Shown: positions 26,835 to 36,226, numbered from the stretch's first letter. The stretch is 64,000 nt of DNA from Lachnospiraceae bacterium (GCA_017621815.1 JAGASK010000052.1:124001-188000); one strand, 5' to 3'. The notes: generated by a model from the sequence alone, not told the origin. A program made the numbers and translations.

Positions 26835-28640
26835 TTATTCATATATCACATAAGCTTCATTTGCAAATGCCTGTTCATAACCGTTCACGCTTAAGAAAGC
26901 CATGATGGCATGAAGCTTTTTGTCATTATCACAGGCTTCCCTGTCTGTTCCGAACCATTCCATGGCCCTGGCATCTCCGTCATAATAAGCTGCCAAATCA
27001 GGCGTGATAATCACAAGAGGTTTTTCCTCCCCTTTTTCCTGAATCAGCGAACTTAATTCCGTCAAATCCGCTTCCAGTCTGCCAAGGCTGTTGGTATCAA
27101 GATCAGGCCAGGAGGTAAAAATTGCAGGCGCTTTATCAAGATAATAGGAAAGACCCGGAATGTCTCCATATAACACCAACTCCTTATTCCGGTATTCTTC
27201 CATATTCTCTGTCATAAAGTTACTGAGTTCATCCAGTGTTTCCGCATTTAACTGAGTTGTATACATGCCTGTAAGAACCGGATTATTCAGCACCTTTATG
27301 CTTCGCTTCTCCCCGTTTTCACCGTCTTTAAACACATATCCAAAGCCAAGCCCTATGCTCTGTACAAAAAATGCAAGCACCATTGCGAGCACCATTGCCT
27401 TTACAGGGAAAAAGGGAACCCTTCCCGTACTGTCAATACAGCTTCTTCCCCACCTTACAAACCGGTAAACCATCCAGAAGGTTACAGGCGCTGCAAAAAA
27501 CAGATTGTTAAGGACAGGCCAGACATAATTATTGCTTCCAAGGGGTGTAATCAGAATCACTACAAGGCAGATACAGCCAATCAGCTTCCATTCATCATCC
27601 AGCATCCTGGTAACCAGCATCCAGACACATACCGCAATGGAAATAATCAAAAAGATAACTCCCCACTGCAGTCCCGACTCCTTTTGATAATATCTGAAAT
27701 TGTACATTCCCCATCTGCCAAGCACCACGAAAAGAAAAGCAATGCAGATGCAATATACCGCTTTCCGCAGCAAAGGGAATTTTTCTTTTTGTATCATGAA
27801 AAAAGGAATGCCCGGCAGGATGCATAAAATCATGTACAGCATCCACTTAAACCCTTTGCCGTATGCCGAAAGAATGGATAATATCATTTCCCCCAAAGTA
27901 TAATCAGAGGCGCTGTCCGACATACCGAATAAGCCGCCGATCATTTCCCCGTAAGCACCGATTCCGTAAAGAGCGGACATTATGATAAACATAACTGCCT
28001 GAGCCGCAAGAAAACCTGCCACGCACAGCCCCGTTTCCTTTGCCAGCTTTTCAAAGGATTTTTTCTTTTTTGCCCCATAATACCAGACCGCCACAATCAA
28101 TGACGCTTCCAGCACATTGGGCACTCTCACGGAAACATTCAGTCCCAGAAAAATTCCGGCAATAAACAAACATGCCGGTCTGTTTCCCGCAAGTCCCCGG
28201 AACAGAAAAACCGCTCCCATAAGGAAAAACAGATAGGTCATATAATTATAGAGGATTCCCGTAGGACACCAGCAAAAACCAATAGCCGCCAGTTCTCCCG
28301 CAAAAGCAACCCAGGACGGCATTTTGGTTTTAAAGAAACGATAGGAAAACAAAGCCATAACGCTGATAAAAAGGGAGGTATAAAGCTTCATCCCCAGCAT
28401 AGTTCCCCCAAAAGGCAGCTTTGTAAGCAAAAAGCCGGTTACATTGGAAAGGAAGGTGGCCATGACCCACACACCCTCCGTCTGAGTAAAAAAGCGGTAA
28501 TTTCCAAGGCTGTAGGGTGTATCTGTAAGGTCCACGCCCTGATTGATTTTAATTAAAGGGAACAGCAGAAGAATCAGCGGAAACAATATTTCCGCCGCGA
28601 TATGAAAATATTTCAGGGCTTTCGTTTTTTTTGTCATCAT
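26835..28640 (-). CDS. Polytopic membrane protein, GT-C-like
   Basis: A 601-residue membrane protein with about 11 helices and a soluble C-terminal part (about 455-601). Early sequence NQGVDLTDTPYSLGNYRF places acidic residues in the first outer loop, as in GT-C transferases. GGAGGG precedes the double ATG start. The sequence is not assigned to a named family here. It is cotranscribed with the acyltransferase upstream and the WecE-like gene downstream (25-base gap). Function beyond outer-face glycan handling is unknown. Confidence 0.65.
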   Translation of the reverse strand: MMTKKTKALKYFHIAAEILFPLILLLFPLIKINQGVDLTDTPYSLGNYRFFTQTEGVWVMATFLSNVTGFLLTKLPFGGTMLGMKLYTSLFISVMALFSYRFFKTKMPSWVAFAGELAAIGFCWCPTGILYNYMTYLFFLMGAVFLFRGLAGNRPACLFIAGIFLGLNVSVRVPNVLEASLIVAVWYYGAKKKKSFEKLAKETGLCVAGFLAAQAVMFIIMSALYGIGAYGEMIGGLFGMSDSASDYTLGEMILSILSAYGKGFKWMLYMILCILPGIPFFMIQKEKFPLLRKAVYCICIAFLFVVLGRWGMYNFRYYQKESGLQWGVIFLIISIAVCVWMLVTRMLDDEWKLIGCICLVVILITPLGSNNYVWPVLNNLFFAAPVTFWMVYRFVRWGRSCIDSTGRVPFFPVKAMVLAMVLAFFVQSIGLGFGYVFKDGENGEKRSIKVLNNPVLTGMYTTQLNAETLDELSNFMTENMEEYRNKELVLYGDIPGLSYYLDKAPAIFTSWPDLDTNSLGRLEADLTELSSLIQEKGEEKPLVIITPDLAAYYDGDARAMEWFGTDREACDNDKKLHAIMAFLSVNGYEQAFANEAYVIYE

Positions 28641-28678
28641 TTCATATCCCTCCTGTCAGTCCAAACCGTCTGTCCTTT

Positions 28679-29803
28679 TTAACAATTTTTAAATTCCTCA
28701 TCTGCCTGCAGAATAAATCTGCCGGCTGCCGTATTGCGCAAAAGCCGGCCGGCTTTTCCAAAAATAACATTTCTAACCCATTCTATGACAAGTCCTGCCG
28801 CAAATAGTATTACAACGGAAAAAATCAATTCCGCAAAAAACATGGAGATGGAGTCAATCTCCATGGGATTAATCAGCTTTTTCAAAAACGGATACCAGCT
28901 GTATCTGATATCGGGATGCTCATGGAAAAGATAGATTCCAAAGCTGTACTTTCCGATTCTTCTGATAAGCTCCGTTCCTCTGCCTTCCTTCAGACTGATT
29001 TTAAGGAAACCGTAAAAAAGCCCTGCTGCGCCTGTAAGACAGAAAATAAAATTATAGTGAAAAGGAACAGTAAAATAATATGCTGCCCCCGAAAAATATC
29101 TGCAAGCCTTCCACAGCCCCGCCGTCATAGCAAAAATCAAAATGCAGCTGATTCCATAAATCTTAAAAGGATGCCTTTCCAATATGCCGCCGCCGTAAAT
29201 CCTGAGGTATGCCGCCACAAGATAAACACACACAAACCAGAACAAATCATAGCCGTATTTATCAAAAGCAAGCGGCAGGGGACATATACTTTTTATTCCG
29301 CAAAAAAGAATCAGGAGGAAAAAAATTGTCATTTGAAACTGTTTTCTGGTCAGCTTATCTGCTGCCGCATTCAATACCGGCTGCAATAACAAAAGCAGAA
29401 AATATGAGGTCGCAAACCAGTAGCTTTCCGACTCTATGGGAAGCACATACGAAAGCAGCCCGTAAATGCCTGTTTCTTTCATCAAAGTGGGCTGTCCCAG
29501 GCAGGCAGGCACAAGGGGTATCAGCAGGGAATAAAACCAGATTTGACAAAGAAACGCAATCACCTTTGACAGCTTGAAACTGCTCCGGCACCCAAAATAT
29601 CCGCTGATAAATACATAAGCATTCACCGCCACAATGCAGAAGGCTTCCAGAAAAGTGCCAAAAAACACTCTCCCAGGCACCTCTGAAAGAAGCTCCGCAG
29701 AAAGAAGGCTGTCCGATTCCCGCATAAAATGCATGACAACAACCATTACCATTGCCAGAATTCTCAATAATTCAATACTTGCAAGCCTCTTTTTTTCAGC
29801 CAC
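28679..29803 (-). CDS. Acyltransferase family 3 membrane protein
   Basis: A 374-residue polytopic protein of the OafA/WecH type, with about ten helices. RLASIELLRILAMVMVVVMH contains the conserved R and catalytic His near the N terminus, and FISGYFGC follows in the next loop. These enzymes O-acetylate (or otherwise acylate) sugars of surface polymers at the membrane. The start is GTG with AAGGA seven bases before it. It lies between the flippase and a GT-C-like gene, so the modified sugar is probably part of the locus product. Confidence 0.85.
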   Translation of the reverse strand: MAEKKRLASIELLRILAMVMVVVMHFMRESDSLLSAELLSEVPGRVFFGTFLEAFCIVAVNAYVFISGYFGCRSSFKLSKVIAFLCQIWFYSLLIPLVPACLGQPTLMKETGIYGLLSYVLPIESESYWFATSYFLLLLLQPVLNAAADKLTRKQFQMTIFFLLILFCGIKSICPLPLAFDKYGYDLFWFVCVYLVAAYLRIYGGGILERHPFKIYGISCILIFAMTAGLWKACRYFSGAAYYFTVPFHYNFIFCLTGAAGLFYGFLKISLKEGRGTELIRRIGKYSFGIYLFHEHPDIRYSWYPFLKKLINPMEIDSISMFFAELIFSVVILFAAGLVIEWVRNVIFGKAGRLLRNTAAGRFILQADEEFKNC

Positions 29804-29833
29804 CGCAACTTCCTTTCCACTCTGTCCGACTTT

Positions 29834-31591
29834 TTATCGTTCCCTGGTTGCCTTGCCCTTTTCCACACGGTAAACCATATCGCACTTTTCTATGGTCTGC
29901 AGTCTGTGGGCAATAATAATCAATGTTTTTCTTCCGTGCAGTCTGTTAATGGAATCCATAATCGCCGCTTCCGTCTCGTTATCAAGAGCCGATGTGGCTT
30001 CATCCAGCACCAATACCTCCGGGTCTTCAAACAGCGCCCTGGCAATACCGATACGCTGCCTTTGTCCTCCCGAAATCCGGATGCCCCTTTCACCGATTCC
30101 TGTATCAAGCCCCTCCGGCAGCCCCCTTACAAACTCGTCCAGCTGGGCTTCCTTCAAAGCACGCCATACCTTTTCATCATCAATATCCTCGTCCGCATAA
30201 CCAAAAGCCACGTTTTTGCGGATGGAAGAATCCACCATAAAAATAGTCTGGGGAATGTAGCCGATATTTTTCAGCCAGGACTGGTAATGTTCCCTGACTT
30301 CCACACCGTCTGCCAGAATCTCTCCGCTCTGCAGCTTCAAAAGCCCCAGCAGAATATCTACCACCGTTGTTTTGCCCGCTCCTGAGGTTCCCACAATGCC
30401 CACGCTTTTTCCTATAGGGATTTCCATATCCGCATGGTCAAAAATAAGCACTTCGGAATTGGGATATTTATAAACAATATTTTTCAGTTCAATCCTGTCC
30501 TTAATTTCCAGCTTCTCAACTTCCGTTTTCTTCTGATAAGCCGCCTCATCATAATTGATGCTCTCATCCCTGATTTCTTCCTGCAGGTTATCGGAAACCC
30601 CCATAAAGAAGGGTTCAAAATACGAGATAGATGTCAAATGATTATTAATTCTGTTGGCACAGGGTATCAGCCTCATAGCCGCCAGGGCAAGCAAGCCTAT
30701 CTGCGACATAATATCCTCTACCCCCGCTCCCTGCAGAAGCCTTATCATTACATACAAAATCATGCCTGCTATGGCAACGGTTTCAATCAGCAGCCTTGGA
30801 GTGGCATTATAAAGATTGTAACGCTGCACTGCGCCCACATAACCGGCGCCGCATTTCGCATATTCATTGATAAAATAATTTTCCTTATTGGCAATTTTAA
30901 TTTCCTTGATACCCATAACGGACTGGTCAATCCACTTATAGAGTCCGCTGTAATAATCCTGATTTTCTTCTCCTGCTTTCCGCATAATGGGTTTCAATAC
31001 GCACTTGATAATTAAAAGCGCCGCAATCAGAAGCGTTGCCACTGTAATACTCATCCATACATCCGTAATGAGACACACAACCACAAGACATATAAATACA
31101 ATTCCTTCGCTGATAAGCTGCAGCAGCGCTAATATCAGACCATACATATTATTAACATCAGAAGTAATGCTTCTTTGAACCACAGCGGTATCGGCATTTA
31201 AATAATACTCATAAGGACGCTGCATAAAATTAATCATCATTCTTCTGGAGGTTGCGAACTGATTGGTATAAACAAATTTAAGCTGCACCTTCTGCTGGAA
31301 AAACAGGAAAATATTTTTTACCGCAAACACGGCAATCAGTCCTGTCATAACCAGAATCATAAGACTTCTTGTATCGTCATAGCCGACACGAAAAATATCA
31401 CAGATTATCTGAAGATAACGATGCTTCATCACTGCATTTTCTTCAATCACCACATTCATAACGGGAAGAATCATAGATACACCCAGGGTCTCAAGCACGG
31501 CTCCAATAAGCATCATAAAAATAAGAAAAAGCATTTTTTTCTTCTGATTTTTATCCAGTAATACCATTAATTTCTTATATATCTTCTTCAT
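29834..31591 (-). CDS. ABC transporter with fused permease and ATPase, lipid-linked oligosaccharide flippase (PglK-like)
   Basis: A 585-residue half-transporter. Six helices occupy about residues 15-320, and the C-terminal ATPase has GTSGAGKTT (Walker A), ISGGQRQRIGIARAL (signature) and VLVLDEATSALD (Walker B). Sequence style, such as LIGAVLETLGVSMILPVMN, matches PglK, the flippase for undecaprenyl-diphosphate heptasaccharide. The MKKIYKK start is preferred over an ATG ten codons upstream, which has no ribosome site. No Wzx flippase is present in the window, so this protein is the best candidate to export the glycan. Its own promoter lies at 31625-31653. Confidence 0.87.
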   Translation of the reverse strand: MKKIYKKLMVLLDKNQKKKMLFLIFMMLIGAVLETLGVSMILPVMNVVIEENAVMKHRYLQIICDIFRVGYDDTRSLMILVMTGLIAVFAVKNIFLFFQQKVQLKFVYTNQFATSRRMMINFMQRPYEYYLNADTAVVQRSITSDVNNMYGLILALLQLISEGIVFICLVVVCLITDVWMSITVATLLIAALLIIKCVLKPIMRKAGEENQDYYSGLYKWIDQSVMGIKEIKIANKENYFINEYAKCGAGYVGAVQRYNLYNATPRLLIETVAIAGMILYVMIRLLQGAGVEDIMSQIGLLALAAMRLIPCANRINNHLTSISYFEPFFMGVSDNLQEEIRDESINYDEAAYQKKTEVEKLEIKDRIELKNIVYKYPNSEVLIFDHADMEIPIGKSVGIVGTSGAGKTTVVDILLGLLKLQSGEILADGVEVREHYQSWLKNIGYIPQTIFMVDSSIRKNVAFGYADEDIDDEKVWRALKEAQLDEFVRGLPEGLDTGIGERGIRISGGQRQRIGIARALFEDPEVLVLDEATSALDNETEAAIMDSINRLHGRKTLIIIAHRLQTIEKCDMVYRVEKGKATRER

Positions 31592-31624
31592 GCATCTTTT
31601 CTTCCTTAAATAAAATATCATTAT

Positions 31625-31653
31625 ATTTTATCATATCCGCACTTATAAATCAA
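31625..31653 (-). promoter_or_regulatory. Predicted sigma-A promoter for the flippase operon
   Basis: Minus-strand TTGATT and TAAAAT with exactly 17 bases between. It lies in the 77-base gap after the CobA gene and 34 bases before the flippase start, and probably begins the main glycan operon. Confidence 0.5.
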
Positions 31654-31668
31654 TTTTGGGATTCGGCT

Positions 31669-32184
31669 TTAAAACTCGATTCCCTTCCGGGCCGTTATAC
31701 CTTTTTCAAAAGGATGTCTTACACATTTCATTTCCGTAATGTAATCCGCGCTGTCTTTTAAAAACCCTGCCGGTTCACGGCCTGTCATCACCAGTTCATG
31801 GGAAAAATCCGAAAAATCAAACAGTTTTTTTAACCTGTCAATATCAAGAAGTCCCCAGTTGACAGGATAAGTCACCTCATCAAGTATTATCATCTCACAG
31901 CTTTTTTCCCCTGCCGCTTTTAAAAGTTCATCCAGTATTTCATTGTGGATTTTTGTCAGCTCTTCCTTGTCCTCAGCAGCCATTTTACTGTAAAAGCCGA
32001 AGTTTTTACTGCTTCGCAAAACCCTGATGCCTGCAATCTTCTCAAAACTGTGCAGCTCTCCGGTATCATTTCCCTTCATAAACTGAGCAAAAATAACTCT
32101 GTTGCCGCTTCCCGCAGCCCTGAGCGCCTGTCCTGCTGCCGCAGTGGTTTTTCCTTTTCCTTCTCCTGTATACAGCTGAATCAT
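31669..32184 (-). CDS. cobA: Corrinoid (cob(I)alamin) adenosyltransferase, CobA/BtuR type
   Basis: A 171-residue protein starting MIQLYTGEGKGKTT, with the P-loop GEGKGKTT at 7-14. Further CobA/BtuR features are RVIFAQFMKG, ILDEVTYPVNWGLLD and VMTGREPAGFL. It transfers the adenosyl group of ATP to reduced corrinoids, giving coenzyme B12 forms. A GGAGG seven bases before this ATG decides the start, and a longer frame from 32238 is rejected. It follows the MetH-reactivation-like gene by 16 bases, so both form a small corrinoid unit, an odd neighbour for glycan genes. Confidence 0.88.
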   Translation of the reverse strand: MIQLYTGEGKGKTTAAAGQALRAAGSGNRVIFAQFMKGNDTGELHSFEKIAGIRVLRSSKNFGFYSKMAAEDKEELTKIHNEILDELLKAAGEKSCEMIILDEVTYPVNWGLLDIDRLKKLFDFSDFSHELVMTGREPAGFLKDSADYITEMKCVRHPFEKGITARKGIEF

Positions 32185-32200
32185 CTGAAATCCTCCATGC

Positions 32201-32851
32201 TCACACATAATCCTTTCCCAATATCCTGGCATATCCATAAGGCAGAGGACGGCTTTCTTTCATCCTGCCCGGGCAGTCCTTCCTCCCGCAGTCTGTACAG
32301 ATTCCCCGGCATTTTATCCCCTTTTCCTCTGTAAGCAGGGCATAAAACGCAACGCTTTTTTTGGGTATCATACAATACCCCTCGTTATAGCTCACCGGAC
32401 CGCCTAATTTTTTAAGAAGCTCCGGCAAAAGCTCCATAGGATAATCCCGGTCACTGCCAAGAAAATAATACCTTGCCACGTGATACGGCGTATTTTCTGC
32501 CACCCATGAATTATACGCACTGTAGGCCTGCATCAGGATTTCTCCGGACAAGGTTTCTATCATATAGCTTTCCGATAAATTTCCCGCCTTATCACAGCTT
32601 TCCTGCAAAGAATCCACTCCTTTGCCCAGAGTCATGACCACCCCTGCAGTCAATGTACATTCTTTTTGGAAAATACAATGCTGCCAGAAAGCTTCTTCCC
32701 TTATGGAGGCCTGCATACTTTCCGCAGCCTGCTTTATCCCCGGCTCATCCTCCGGCAGATAATGATATTTCCTGCACACCTCTTTTAAAAAGCGCTCACC
32801 GGCGCACTCTTCAATAATTCTGTTAAAACCGGGTATTTCCCTGAAAAACAT
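32201..32851 (-). CDS. Corrinoid-linked protein resembling a methionine synthase reactivation domain
   Basis: A 216-residue protein. The segment SYNEGYCMIPKKSVAFYALL (about 154-173) resembles the TESYMMMP motif of the MetH activation domain. Four cysteines follow (C181, C185, C188, C193) in a CxxxCxxCxxxxC pattern, which may bind a metal or cluster. Stand-alone proteins like this (TM0269 type) are thought to reactivate cobalamin-dependent methionine synthase. The adjacent adenosyltransferase supports a corrinoid role. GGGGGA precedes the ATG. Assignment is by motif and context, not by clear full-length similarity. Confidence 0.6.
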   Translation of the reverse strand: MFFREIPGFNRIIEECAGERFLKEVCRKYHYLPEDEPGIKQAAESMQASIREEAFWQHCIFQKECTLTAGVVMTLGKGVDSLQESCDKAGNLSESYMIETLSGEILMQAYSAYNSWVAENTPYHVARYYFLGSDRDYPMELLPELLKKLGGPVSYNEGYCMIPKKSVAFYALLTEEKGIKCRGICTDCGRKDCPGRMKESRPLPYGYARILGKDYV

Positions 32852-32864
32852 CTTTCATCCCCCG

Positions 32865-34952
32865 CTACTCTTCCCCCGAAGTAATCACTACCTCTTCCTC
32901 CGGAAGCTCCTGCCATATGGCATAAAAGGTCATATCCTCATAAACCGGCTTATATTCATCATAGGGAACATCATGACTTTCTGTAAGCCATCCCATAAAT
33001 AAAGAATTATACCTGGAAGGAATGGGTTCCCTTCCTGCCGTATCCCCGTCCTCCACATACAGCCTTTTCCAGGCTTCGCCATCCACAATGAAAGTAACAC
33101 TGTGATATTCCACTCCGAAAAGCCACACGTCATTTAAAAAGTTTTTTCGGGCATCTATGTAATATTTTAAATATTCAATATCATTCTCATAGCTCTCATA
33201 ATACTGATACCTGTTTTCCAGACTCTCCCATCGGATGCTGTCCAGCTTTACCGCCTGCTTTGTCTTCTTCGAAAGCGTATCTATTCCTTCTTCAAGAAGA
33301 TATGTCAGATAGGGCAGCACCTTCTGCCGGTACATGGAAACCGTCTTTTCATAAAATTCTTCCTTTTCATAAAGCCGTGCAAACACATCCGTGCCGAGTA
33401 CATGGTCATTCAGCATGGTAATTCCCATGGGGTCACTGACAATCTCATCTAAATTGCAGTTACCGAACGCCACGTCATAATCCCATACAGGCCCTGCAAA
33501 AATCTTCGTGCTGACAGAGTCCTCCGGCTTATAAAAAAAACTGCTTGTGACACCGCCGTCATAATTCTTGGTTACTTCCTCCATTAAATACTTCCGCACA
33601 AAGGAATCCACATCTATATAGTCTGAATAATGCTTTCCCGTCTCCTTGTTGATTCCGTCCTCCGCTTCCACCGCATCCTGAAATTCCTGCATTTTATCCG
33701 CAATATAATTTACCTGATTTTCCGTGGCATATTTCGGACTTTGAATGGCATAAATATCTCCCTGTGAGGTAACAAAGCCGCTTACCTCCTGCTCATACCG
33801 TCCCGGCAGTTCCCTTTCAAATAAATATCCTCCAGTAAGCTCCCTTTCTTCCACCTGGGAGCCGGTCCACTTACGCATTCCGTCCTCAGAGACAATTATT
33901 TCAAGATTCTCAAGCTCAGCTTCCGTATATACCGCAGAGGTATTCGCTTCCAGATCCGCGATATCCACGCGGTTTTCCCCTGCCTGTACCTTTTCACAAA
34001 GATAATATATGCCATAGTACATGCCGTTGCAATAGACATCAACTGCTTTTCCTTCCGGTGTATACGCCATCTCCAGCGCATCCGCCAGTCCGAAGGCAAT
34101 ATGGTTCCGGAGCTTGGTTTCGTCATAGCCGTCAGCTAAAAGATTCCAGCTTTTACTTTTTCCGAATCCGAATAAATCAGCGCTTTCCTTCAGCTTAAAC
34201 TGATATGGCTTCTTAGAAAGTCCCCAGGTGGAATTTCCCCTTCCGCTGATGCTTTCCGCTTCTCCCTGATACAGGGTCTGCCCTTCTTCATCAAAAAGCA
34301 GTACTTCCCCCGGCTCCCTGTTTCCTTTTTCCTCATGAATAAAGTCCATGGATTCCGACTCCGTGGAAAGGGAAATCACCGGCAAATCAGAAGAATGCAT
34401 AAAAATCAACGGTGCTTTCAATACCTGCTCATTTTCATCATTATAAAGGGCAAATTCATAAGCCTCTTCCCATGCAATCTCTTCAATAATATCGCCCCTT
34501 TGAAAACTTTGGCGCCCTATGGTAAAATAACCGCCGCTTTCAATCTCGTCTACCTGCAATCCTTCCTTTTTTGCAAACCCCGGCAGAAAAACATAACAGA
34601 TTCCCTCCTCATTCTGCCAAAGAGCGGTTTGCAGCCTGTCTTCCCCGCATTTCACTTCAAAGCTGACACCGGGTGTGCCTTCTGACCGGGAATCTTCCGC
34701 CAGACTGCTTTCCGGTTCCTTCTCTCCTGCTGCCGGAATTTTGCTGCTTTCTTCTGACACTTGTGTCATATTCTCCTTTAATTCTTCCCCGGAGTCTCCG
34801 GAATCTCCTATTGTTTCCTCCTGTTCCAATGAGGCTGTCTTCTTGTTTTTATCTTTTATTATTTCCCTGAAAGGCATATAGCAGAATACCGCTGTTACTA
34901 ATACGGTTCCTGCTATTGCCATAATCGTCATCCACTTTCTGATTCTTTCCAT
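32865..34952 (-). CDS. CotH-kinase family secreted/membrane-anchored protein
   Basis: A 695-residue protein. An N-terminal membrane anchor (about 8-27) is followed by a Ser/Glu-rich stalk (about 33-95), an immunoglobulin-like lead-in, and the CotH kinase domain (about 235-560). That domain holds SGRGNSTWGLSKKPYQFKL, YLCEKVQAGENRVDI and the metal-binding GPVWDYDVAFGN. The C-terminal 70 residues resemble an InlB/Listeria-Bacteroides repeat (YHSVTFIVDGE to MTFYAIW). CotH proteins of Bacillus phosphorylate spore-coat proteins, and many bacterial members are surface proteins of unknown target. Here it lies between a sialyltransferase-like gene and corrinoid genes. Confidence 0.85.
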   Translation of the reverse strand: MERIRKWMTIMAIAGTVLVTAVFCYMPFREIIKDKNKKTASLEQEETIGDSGDSGEELKENMTQVSEESSKIPAAGEKEPESSLAEDSRSEGTPGVSFEVKCGEDRLQTALWQNEEGICYVFLPGFAKKEGLQVDEIESGGYFTIGRQSFQRGDIIEEIAWEEAYEFALYNDENEQVLKAPLIFMHSSDLPVISLSTESESMDFIHEEKGNREPGEVLLFDEEGQTLYQGEAESISGRGNSTWGLSKKPYQFKLKESADLFGFGKSKSWNLLADGYDETKLRNHIAFGLADALEMAYTPEGKAVDVYCNGMYYGIYYLCEKVQAGENRVDIADLEANTSAVYTEAELENLEIIVSEDGMRKWTGSQVEERELTGGYLFERELPGRYEQEVSGFVTSQGDIYAIQSPKYATENQVNYIADKMQEFQDAVEAEDGINKETGKHYSDYIDVDSFVRKYLMEEVTKNYDGGVTSSFFYKPEDSVSTKIFAGPVWDYDVAFGNCNLDEIVSDPMGITMLNDHVLGTDVFARLYEKEEFYEKTVSMYRQKVLPYLTYLLEEGIDTLSKKTKQAVKLDSIRWESLENRYQYYESYENDIEYLKYYIDARKNFLNDVWLFGVEYHSVTFIVDGEAWKRLYVEDGDTAGREPIPSRYNSLFMGWLTESHDVPYDEYKPVYEDMTFYAIWQELPEEEVVITSGEE

Positions 34953-35013
34953 GCTGCTTTCCTGCTACAATTTGTTTCTATATTGACTTTCCCTGCGGCA
35001 CGCCATATGCGCC

Positions 35014-36099
35014 TTAGTAAATCTGCTCATTCTGTCTGTGAATTTCAGGAGCTTCATATTTGTCCATAAAATCCTCGCCTAAGAAAACTTTTTCCCTGGC
35101 AAACAATATTGCGTCCGGAACCGTAAATACGGAAACCACTTTATCAAAGCTGAGATTCTCCACATAATTTAATATTTCCATGGGGAATTTTCCGTCCAGC
35201 ACAATGTGCCCGGGAAACAATTTCCCGTAATCCAGCACATCCCTGGGATGAGGCTTCAGAAGCACCTGGCCTTTTTGTCCGTCAATCCACTGCTGCTCTT
35301 CTATAATATCCTTAAAAATCCTTTTTCTGGTTTCCAAATCACACAAAGGCTCAGTGAGTACCAGAATTTTATGCTGGTGCCCGCTTCCTTCCTTTAAGGT
35401 TTTTTCTAAGTTTTCCCAATTTTCTATGAAAATAGACACAAGAATCTTCTTTTCCAGTGAGCCCAGCTTTTCCGTCAGTTCTTTCCTCGGTTTTTCAATA
35501 TATTTGGGACATAGGTACTGCAACACGGAAATATCGTTTACCTCCATATCAAGACAGTACTTGGAATAGCCGTTCTGAATGAATATCAGATTATGGGCGG
35601 CCATCCATGCCTTTAACCCGAAATGTCCTCTGTTGTCGTAGCGCGCCGTATCATAATAACGGATACAGTCAAGTCCGTCTTCCAGGGCATGATAATAAAT
35701 TTTATGGGTGCTGAGATAATATCCAATCGGGTCGGAATCACAAAATACATAAATATCCTCATACTGTTTTAAATCCACCGGAATAAAAGGCTCTAAAAGC
35801 TTTCCGAAGCGCCTGGTAAAGCGGATTCTCTGAATCAGATTTTTCACAAGATTCCCTGTATCCTGATGCAGCTTTTTAAGTTCGGGAAAGAAGCTTTCCT
35901 CTTTTTCATCAAAAGGTATTACTGCTTCAAACAGTCCGGATTTTTCAGCCCTCTGCTTCAGATTGCCGAAATCATTGGACATGCTGCTGAGCATCAGGGA
36001 AGCCTGTCCCCATTCCCGTTCATCCCTGTTCAATTCCTTTAAACAGGCAATATATGCATGATAAAAAGTATGACAAATATAAATTCGTTTATGGCTCAT
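35014..36099 (-). CDS. Sialyltransferase/polysialyltransferase-like glycosyltransferase (GT52-like)
   Basis: A 361-residue soluble protein with a GT-B-like plan. YYHALEDGLDCIRYYDT gives the D/E-D-G motif and VLLKPHPRDVLDYG the HP motif, the two signatures of bacterial sialyltransferase families GT38/GT52/GT80. FTVPDAILFARE near the end is the usual S/T-rich substrate site position. No membrane helix is seen. It faces the pseudaminic-type cluster across a shared 182-bp control region, so it is the obvious candidate to transfer the CMP-activated nonulosonate. Exact family number is uncertain. Confidence 0.75.
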   Translation of the reverse strand: MSHKRIYICHTFYHAYIACLKELNRDEREWGQASLMLSSMSNDFGNLKQRAEKSGLFEAVIPFDEKEESFFPELKKLHQDTGNLVKNLIQRIRFTRRFGKLLEPFIPVDLKQYEDIYVFCDSDPIGYYLSTHKIYYHALEDGLDCIRYYDTARYDNRGHFGLKAWMAAHNLIFIQNGYSKYCLDMEVNDISVLQYLCPKYIEKPRKELTEKLGSLEKKILVSIFIENWENLEKTLKEGSGHQHKILVLTEPLCDLETRKRIFKDIIEEQQWIDGQKGQVLLKPHPRDVLDYGKLFPGHIVLDGKFPMEILNYVENLSFDKVVSVFTVPDAILFAREKVFLGEDFMDKYEAPEIHRQNEQIY

Positions 36100-36196
36100 A
36101 ATTGCTTTTATGCTCCCTTTACTTTTGAAGACACCGCTGCCGGTAAGTCATCCTGTGACCTGTCCGTTCAGAAAAGCGTCCGTTTCGCTGTTTCTA

Positions 36197-36226
36197 ATGA
36201 TAGCATAGAAATTTATTTGAATGCAA
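36197..36226 (-). promoter_or_regulatory. Predicted promoter for the sialyltransferase-like gene
   Basis: Minus-strand TTGCAT and TATCAT with an 18-base spacer. It overlaps the -35 part of the divergent plus-strand promoter, so the two directions may compete. The leader to 36099 would be about 90 bases. Confidence 0.4.

Noticed and set aside
32185-32864. Cobalamin riboswitch ahead of the adenosyltransferase
   Set aside because: The upstream DNA is coding for the corrinoid-linked protein and no B12-box-like sequence or leader is present.
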